Shown here: in pieces, positions 1-4,740 of the stretch
Position numbering within the stretch: the stretch's first letter is position 1
Layout of the letters: each line of letters begins with the position of its first letter
Assembly (NCBI GenBank): GCA_023397675.1
Contig: JAEWTV010000032.1
Location: 1 to 16,383 of the forward strand
DNA: 16,383 bases
Source of the DNA: Bacillota bacterium
GTDB lineage: Bacteria > Bacillota > Clostridia > Acetivibrionales > JANLFN01
Direction of reading: 5' to 3'
Position numbers and translations under genes: made by a program
The notes under the pieces: model-generated
Databases searched by the model: none
What the model saw: the letters and a program-made list of their open reading frames with translations, nothing else
What the model was told of the DNA's origin: nothing

Positions 1-11
1 GAGGCGGTTTC

Positions 12-308
12 ATGCGAAATATACTGGTTGATTTGTATCGAGGGAACCTATCGCTTTCCGAGCGCGCTTATAAGCGCGGAACGGATTATGCCCGCACCAT
101 GAACCGGATCGTAGAAATCGAAGGGCAAATCAGGGCTGTAATACCCGAGGAACATACAGAGTTGTTGCGGCAAATCGCAAGCGCCCAGGCTGATCTTGCG
201 GCGGTATCATGCCTGGAGGATTTCATTTCCGGTTATCGGATGGGCGTGCAATTCATGCTGGCCGTTTTCCTCGATGATGACGGATGCTTTAAGCCTATCG
301 ACGAATAG
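12..308 (+). CDS. DUF6809-family small protein
   Basis: This is a 98-residue soluble protein of unknown function. Its start (N-I-L-x-D-L-Y-x-G), a central charged helical stretch and the late segment L-E-D-F-I-x-G-Y-R-M-G match what I recall of DUF6809, a family of roughly 90-100 residues common in Clostridia. The whole chain looks alpha-helical, with no signal peptide, membrane segment or cysteine pair. A GAGGCGG ribosome binding site lies 4 bases before the ATG, so the start is well placed although only 11 bases of upstream sequence are visible. It converges on the SprT-like gene, with 47 bases between the stop codons. Family membership is from memory of its sequence pattern; no function can be inferred. 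Confidence 0.8.
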   Translation: MRNILVDLYRGNLSLSERAYKRGTDYARTMNRIVEIEGQIRAVIPEEHTELLRQIASAQADLAAVSCLEDFISGYRMGVQFMLAVFLDDDGCFKPIDE

Positions 309-322
309 TCTAGAGGACGCAG

Positions 323-349
323 AAGCCCGGCACTGTGTAGACCGTGCTT
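323..349. terminator. possible weak hairpin between convergent genes
   Basis: Arms AAGCCCGG (323-330) and CCGTGCTT (342-349) can pair with one mismatch around an 11-base loop. It sits in the 47-bp gap between two convergent stop codons, the usual place for a bidirectional terminator. There is no good T-run on either side, so this is tentative. Confidence 0.25.
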
Positions 350-355
350 TGTTGT

Positions 356-1021
356 CTATGCCTTTTCAAATGCTACATTGCAATCCCCGCATACTACATT
401 AACCTTCTTGGTGGCGCGGATGATAGCACCGCACTCCGGGCAGACGTATTTGATGCTTCGATTCTTTGAGGTCTGGCGACCACCCTTGATTGTCGTTATA
501 GTCGTTGCACCCTCGCCATCTTCGTCGCCGTCGCCCTTGATGGTCACTTGCAGGAGCGTCTTGCGGCTGGCGGTGATGTTCTCCATACCCGGCTGCTTGG
601 CCAGCCAGGCCGCTGTTTCCTCGGTTAGTGTCGTAATGGTCCAGCCATAGGAGGCATGCTTCTCAATGTGCAGGCCGTGGGCTTCGGCGGTTTCCTTGAA
701 CTTTTGATTGTGGTAATAGCCATTATTGCTCACGTCTTTGATCTCATGCGTCAAGTCGTACAGGTGTGCCATTTCATGGAGCATGGTGGCGGCCACCTCG
801 CTGATAGGCCGGTCGATATACTCGGCACAGATATTGATCTCGCGGTAAGCTGCGCCATTGCCCTGCCAGATTTCATATACGCTGCACCAGCCATATGCGC
901 CGTGCCCGCCGTCCGGAGATACGGTGATGGCTGGGCGGTGGAGTTCGCCTGCGTAGAAGTGATTGTTGAAAAGGTCAAACATGGCTTCGGTCTTACCTAC
1001 GATTTCGGAAATGTTCAGCAT
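356..1021 (-). CDS. SprT-like zinc metalloprotein with C-terminal zinc ribbon
   Basis: A 221-residue protein with a SprT-like metallopeptidase fold. The zinc-binding helix L-H-E-M-A-H is at about residues 81-86, with catalytic Glu in HExxH. A third histidine lies near residue 104 in Y-Y-H-N-Q-K-F. A C-terminal zinc ribbon follows, C-x2-C at about 194/197 and C-x2-C at about 211/214. SprT/Spartan relatives act on DNA-bound proteins, but small stand-alone versions in Clostridia are mostly uncharacterised and often carried on mobile elements. The start at 1021 is chosen because AAGGAGG lies 7-8 bases upstream; a GTG 39 bases earlier (1060) has no ribosome binding site. It has no signal peptide. 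It faces the DUF6809 gene and is separated from the sugar genes by a terminator. Protease activity is inferred from motifs only. Confidence 0.85.
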   Translation of the reverse strand: MLNISEIVGKTEAMFDLFNNHFYAGELHRPAITVSPDGGHGAYGWCSVYEIWQGNGAAYREINICAEYIDRPISEVAATMLHEMAHLYDLTHEIKDVSNNGYYHNQKFKETAEAHGLHIEKHASYGWTITTLTEETAAWLAKQPGMENITASRKTLLQVTIKGDGDEDGEGATTITTIKGGRQTSKNRSIKYVCPECGAIIRATKKVNVVCGDCNVAFEKA

Positions 1022-1100
1022 TGCGGGTTCCTCCTTGAAAGTTATGTTTGATGTGGTCACAGCTTAGCGATTTGAACATATCTTTCAAGTCAGAAAAGCG

Positions 1101-1137
1101 TCCAAAAAAGAAATCCCGGCAGCGGGCAAGCTGCCGG
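1101..1137 (-). terminator. rho-independent terminator of the catabolic operon
   Basis: A perfect 8-bp GC-rich stem, CCGGCAGC (1116-1123) with GCTGCCGG (1130-1137), closes a 6-base loop. On the minus strand it is followed by GATTTCTTTTTT. It lies about 80 bases after the stop codon of the UroD-like gene, so it plausibly ends the long minus-strand sugar operon and insulates the SprT-like gene. The remainder of the gap, 1022-1100 and 1138-1219, shows no convincing promoter or other element. Confidence 0.85.
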
Positions 1138-1219
1138 AATTGACTTTTCTCCATCTTTTTGCTCAGTCTGCTTTTCAGGTCTTAGAAACAAGGAAAGAAA
1201 CCAAGTAAATGAATCTAAC

Positions 1220-2347
1220 TCATTTTCTCCCGTATTCCTGAATAGTCGCCATGATTAGCCGTAGGCTGGCAAGGGAACTGCCGTAATTGATGGACCCTGC
1301 GGTAGCAATATTAACACCGCCGTATTTCATACCGTCGAGGCAGTCGCGCTTTGTCTGCGTAAACAGTCCCTCCCGGTCATTCCGGCTGAATGTGAAAGGT
1401 GCGATACAGCCATCAATGCGTGCATGGGGTAGATGCTCCCGAATCTGCGGCACTAGTACATTGGGGCCGAAGTTGACACCGTTCAGGCCAACAAGCCCAA
1501 GAATCGGGAGCAGATGTCCCATGTCGCTGTCGGAGTGCTGGAAGCGTTGATGCTCCGGCTCTGGGCTGTACCGCCCGAATACTTCCTTGAGCACCGGATA
1601 GCCGAATAGCTCGTACATTTCCTGATTCAGTAGGCAGCAATTGTCGTCGGAAAACGAGAAGCCAGGTGCGGTTTCCGGGGTTTCTCCCGCTTCCTCGTCG
1701 GTAATCCGGGCCATTTCCAGAATCGCATGCGTGATAGCCGCCGAATACCGCCTGGCCAGCTCTGGCTCGTCCATGATCAGAAAAATTAATTCTTCAGAAC
1801 CAAAGATCGAGCAAGCCAGTGTAACAGGCCCCCTGATGTGCCTGAACAATGGTGGTTTGATGCCATAGGTCTCATAGATGCGCTTTTTCTCGCTCTCCCA
1901 GTTGTCCGACAGCATGAAGGCACGGTAATCCATCGTCTCCGCCCGTTCCAGAACCTTTTCCAGTTCCCGGTAGCTGTTCGCGCCTTTCTCCAACCACTCG
2001 GTATGGTGTTTCCACACATATTCGCCACCGAAGGCTTCGCCAATGCGTTTGGTCTCCGGGAAGCAGGCATCACTAGGCAATGGCATGGTCTCCCGAAGCA
2101 GGCGTCTGCCTACGACCTTTTCTGCTTTATCGTTATACCAGCGGTTCCACTCCAATACCTGCGCGGGATCGTGCGCGTCCCATGGGTGTACGCCCTTGAT
2201 GCCAAGCTCGTCAAACACGCATTCACCACTCATGCGAATGCCAAGCGCGACCTTCGTCCCATCGTTGAAGCAGTTGTTCCCATGGGCGAGATCGTCGTCT
2301 TTCCAAAACTGTTCGAGATCCAGTCCGTCATCGATTTCCTTTTGCAT
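1220..2347 (-). CDS. uroporphyrinogen decarboxylase-like (URO-D superfamily) protein
   Basis: A protein of about 375 residues resembling the URO-D/MtaA superfamily (TIM-barrel). This group includes haem-pathway decarboxylases and cobalamin-dependent methyltransferases, but also many uncharacterised members found in sugar-utilisation clusters. Visible marks are R-G-P-V near 174, S-D-D-N near 235, H-S-D-S-D near 273 and A-P-F-T-F-S-R-N near 318, then A-T-A-G-S-I-N near 350. The H-x-C zinc motif of MtaA-type methyltransferases is not seen; the equivalent place reads I-D-G-C-I. True haem synthesis is unlikely because no haem genes are nearby. GGTGA is spaced 6 bases from the ATG at 2347; another ATG at 2353 directly abuts it and would add two residues (positions above count from 2353). 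It follows the fusion gene by about 76 bases and is the last gene before the terminator. Substrate unknown. Confidence 0.8.
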   Translation of the reverse strand: MQKEIDDGLDLEQFWKDDDLAHGNNCFNDGTKVALGIRMSGECVFDELGIKGVHPWDAHDPAQVLEWNRWYNDKAEKVVGRRLLRETMPLPSDACFPETKRIGEAFGGEYVWKHHTEWLEKGANSYRELEKVLERAETMDYRAFMLSDNWESEKKRIYETYGIKPPLFRHIRGPVTLACSIFGSEELIFLIMDEPELARRYSAAITHAILEMARITDEEAGETPETAPGFSFSDDNCCLLNQEMYELFGYPVLKEVFGRYSPEPEHQRFQHSDSDMGHLLPILGLVGLNGVNFGPNVLVPQIREHLPHARIDGCIAPFTFSRNDREGLFTQTKRDCLDGMKYGGVNIATAGSINYGSSLASLRLIMATIQEYGRK

Positions 2348-2423
2348 ATCCATTCACCCTGAGCTTTCCTATACACAAGACCACCGTATTTCATCTGGCG
2401 ATGAAGAAAAGCAGAATTATGCA

Positions 2424-4316
2424 TTATTTACCAATTCGAACCCATTCGCCGCCAGCCTTTGCGCTCTTGTACAACGCGTCAAGGATCAAGCGTGACTTCC
2501 TGCCGATATCGCCTGAAATCACGTTAGGCAATCCCCTGCGAATGATGGCAGCAAAGCGGTCGCTGCCGCATCGATACTCAAATTTGGAGGGATATGGCGC
2601 TTTTTCCTTCCAACTGCCCTCGGATGCCTTCACCCACCATATATGGTGGCCCTCCGGGCCACCGCTGGTGTTGATGTAAGCGCCGCCCGTACCATGGATT
2701 TCGAAGCGCAAGTTCCAGGAGGGGACCGGATAGGACGTCGTAGCAGCGAAACGTGCCACATAGCCCTGATCGTATTGCCATTCGGACCAACCGAGGTCCT
2801 CTGTTTCAATCACATGTGCCTGCGTGGCGATGCCCGCTCGCACCTTGTCGGGGATGCCAAGAACTTCCTGCATGAAGTCGATCTCATGGATGCCCTGATT
2901 GCTCATTGCGCCGCCGCCGTCATAGCGCCATGTGCCGCGCCATGCACCATTTTCATCGTAATACTTTTGATCCCGTTGGATGTACAGTGTCAGGTTAGCA
3001 TACAGCAGCCGCCCAAACCACCCCTTGCGCACTGCATCCACCAACTCGACCATCTCAACGCTTTGCCGCAGGTCAAAGTCTATACCTAGCTGCAAGCCCT
3101 TCTTGGTGGCCAGCTCGATGGTCTTGTCGCATGCCTCCACGTTGGCATCCATGGGTTTCGTCATAAGCACGTGCTTACCCGCTTCCAAACACTGGTCTGC
3201 AATGGAGCAATGCAGCCCGGTGGGTGTTACGATGTACATAACTTCGACATCGGGGTTCTGCAGGAACACGTTGATATCATTGCTGTAGGGGACGCATAAT
3301 TCTTCGCCCACCTCGCGCGCCTTCTCGAGGTTAATGTCGCATACGCCGAGCAGCTTTGACGAAGGATTCTCCACAATCTGCCGCGCGCGTCCGCGACCCA
3401 TGCCCAGCCCTACCACGACGAAGCGTACGGGATTGTCAGCAAACGGACAGGGTGGATAGATATCCTCCTTCGTTTCCTTCACAGCATCTTCAAGGCTTGC
3501 GGGTGCGCCAGCGGGCCACGCATTCCTGATACCCGCGTAGGTCAGGCGGCTGGCTTCCTCTGGGGTATAGGGGCTTCCTTTGGGATTGTGGGTCTCCACG
3601 GATACAGGGATGTCCTTGCCCGATGCCAGCATGCCACGCAAGATGCGAGGCCACGGGACGTCCGCCGTCTTTATACCATCAACCATGCTGCCCGCCTTGA
3701 CGTGCAACATGACGGATTTCTGGATGCACTGGATGATTTCATCGGTGGTCATATCGGTATCCTGGCTGTAATCATTGTAGGGGTCCCATGCGAGGCCCCA
3801 ACCGGGCACGTTTACCGCTCCGAGGAACGAAAGCACCTCTTTCCATGTAACGCCGCAGTTCTCAAAGCCAAAGACCAGTCCGGCTTCCCTTGCCCGCTTA
3901 AGGATGGGGGCGAAGCGCTCGGTCACGCTGGCCATCAGGTCAGGACGCACGGACAGCTGGCCTTGTAACTCCTTATGTTCGCCATAGGGTTGCCAGTAAA
4001 AGAAAGCGCGCACCAGCTTGCAATCAAGGATCTCACAGGCGCGTATCAGCCCTTCCAGCTTCTTTTCTTCCTTCGTCAAGCCCTGCTTGTCCGGCAAGTG
4101 TACCTTGCACAGCGAGGATTGGATGACTGCCGTCTTCATACCCAATTCATCCAGCTGGGCCTTCAGGGTTTTTAACTCCTCGTCGGTCTGCTCCTCAATG
4201 GGCTTGCCGTTTACCATACCACGGAAATCCACATGGGTCATGCCCCATTTTTTCAGGATTGGCAAGACCAGCTTTGCATCCAAGAACAGTTCGTCGGAGA
4301 ATATGGATGGATACAT
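2424..4316 (-). CDS. fused xylose-isomerase-like TIM barrel + Gfo/Idh/MocA oxidoreductase
   Basis: A 630-residue two-domain protein. Residues 1-265 form a sugar phosphate isomerase/epimerase-type (xylose-isomerase-like) TIM barrel, with probable metal ligands E152 (F-E-N), D178 (W-D-P-Y), H205 (L-H-V-K) and E241 (V-E-T-H). Residues 297-630 form an NAD(P)-dependent Gfo/Idh/MocA oxidoreductase: Rossmann turn G-L-G-M-G near 303, T-K-P near 386 (usually E-K-P; the lysine is kept), and G-G-G...N-Q-G-I-H-E-I-D near 467-480 with the catalytic His at about 477. A short linker with prolines joins them. Each domain has about its family's usual length, so both look complete. The reading frame is continuous across the join, so this is a real fusion. 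The ribosome binding site GAGGGGGG sits 8 bases upstream. It lies just before the UroD-like gene. Likely role: coupled redox and isomerase or lyase steps on a sugar or 3-keto-sugar; the substrate is not known. Confidence 0.9.
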   Translation of the reverse strand: MYPSIFSDELFLDAKLVLPILKKWGMTHVDFRGMVNGKPIEEQTDEELKTLKAQLDELGMKTAVIQSSLCKVHLPDKQGLTKEEKKLEGLIRACEILDCKLVRAFFYWQPYGEHKELQGQLSVRPDLMASVTERFAPILKRAREAGLVFGFENCGVTWKEVLSFLGAVNVPGWGLAWDPYNDYSQDTDMTTDEIIQCIQKSVMLHVKAGSMVDGIKTADVPWPRILRGMLASGKDIPVSVETHNPKGSPYTPEEASRLTYAGIRNAWPAGAPASLEDAVKETKEDIYPPCPFADNPVRFVVVGLGMGRGRARQIVENPSSKLLGVCDINLEKAREVGEELCVPYSNDINVFLQNPDVEVMYIVTPTGLHCSIADQCLEAGKHVLMTKPMDANVEACDKTIELATKKGLQLGIDFDLRQSVEMVELVDAVRKGWFGRLLYANLTLYIQRDQKYYDENGAWRGTWRYDGGGAMSNQGIHEIDFMQEVLGIPDKVRAGIATQAHVIETEDLGWSEWQYDQGYVARFAATTSYPVPSWNLRFEIHGTGGAYINTSGGPEGHHIWWVKASEGSWKEKAPYPSKFEYRCGSDRFAAIIRRGLPNVISGDIGRKSRLILDALYKSAKAGGEWVRIGK

Positions 4317-4349
4317 GGAAAATTCCCCCCTCGTCGTATGTTTTGATGA

Positions 4350-4443
4350 TCAGCCTTTGACTGCGCAAATCGAGACACCCTTGACGTAGAACCTTTGGAT
4401 AAAAGGGTATACCACCATACTCGGGATGATGACGATGATCGTA
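4350..4443 (-). pseudogene. 3' remnant of a sugar ABC permease (LplC/CarB type)
   Basis: Minus-strand translation gives a hydrophobic end, I-I-V-I-I-P-S-M-V-V-Y-P-F-I-Q, then R-F-Y-V-K-G and finally A-V-K-G before a TGA. This is the characteristic C-terminus of CUT1-type sugar permeases such as LplC/YtcP, with the closing F-V-K-G-x-x-x-G-A-V-K-G pattern. The rest of the gene is missing; upstream the sequence becomes an IS5-type transposase fragment on the other strand. The exact junction is uncertain within about 4441-4470. The stop is 33 bases from the start of the fusion gene, so that gene was probably once the next gene in a transporter operon. Not functional. Confidence 0.7.
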
Positions 4444-4451
4444 CGCCCAAG

Positions 4452-4565
4452 CGGCACGAGCTTACGAACAAGGAATGGGAACGGATTGCACCGTTGCTGC
4501 CCAAACGGATGACTCTGCAAGAACGACCCAGGAACGATGACCGACGCATGATCGATGCAATGCTA
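4452..4565 (+). mobile_element. internal fragment of an IS5-type transposase gene
   Basis: About 38 codons on the plus strand read R-H-E-L-T-N-K-E-W-E-R-I-A-P-L-L-P, later R-P-R-N-D-D-R-R-M-I-D-A-M-L. This is the conserved N-terminal region (DUF4096-like) of IS5-family transposases, normally followed by W-I-A-R-S-G-A-x-W-R-D-L-P, which is absent here. Neither inverted repeats nor the catalytic DDE region are present, so both ends of the element are lost. The flanks are the 3' ends of two unrelated minus-strand genes, which points to recombination and deletion at a former insertion sequence. The same frame stays open well past this point, but the later part is just antisense to neighbouring sequence. 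Confidence 0.65.
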
Positions 4566-4664
4566 CTTCACCGTATAGCCCGCAAGCCATTGTACAGATG
4601 CCCGCAGATAGGCTTCGCTCTGCGTGCTGCCATAATGCTCAATCGTATAGGGGGCATCGGTGCA
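4563..4664 (-). pseudogene. 3' remnant of an unidentified gene (possibly sugar-isomerase-like)
   Basis: Thirty-three minus-strand codons ending in TAG read like true coding sequence: D-A-P-Y-T-I-E-H-Y-G followed by a helical tail, A-Y-L-R-A-S-V-Q-W-L. A stop codon directly precedes it in the same frame, and there is no start or ribosome binding site. A strand with T-I-E-H followed by a helix resembles the last strand and helix of xylose-isomerase-like TIM barrels, but this is a guess from pattern. It lies about 75 bases after the GH2 stop, in the same direction, and ends exactly where the transposase fragment begins. The stretch 4665-4740 between it and the GH2 gene shows nothing I can assign. 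Confidence 0.45.
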
Positions 4665-4740
4665 CTACAGAAGAACCATGCTGCTGAGACCAGCCGTCCC
4701 CCGCGCATGTACGCATCCTCTACGGTCCCCATCAATCGGA

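Noticed and set aside
196..402. Second plus-strand frame overlapping the DUF6809 gene
   Set aside because: It overlaps the better-supported gene in another frame and has no ribosome binding site.
1838..2362. Long plus-strand open frame opposite the UroD-like gene
   Set aside because: It is the antisense shadow of a well-supported minus-strand gene, with no ribosome binding site and no family resemblance.
4424..4440. Run of aspartate codons (GATGATGACGATGAT) suggesting a repeat or acidic tag
   Set aside because: On the minus strand it encodes the I-I-V-I-I segment of the permease remnant, so it needs no other explanation.
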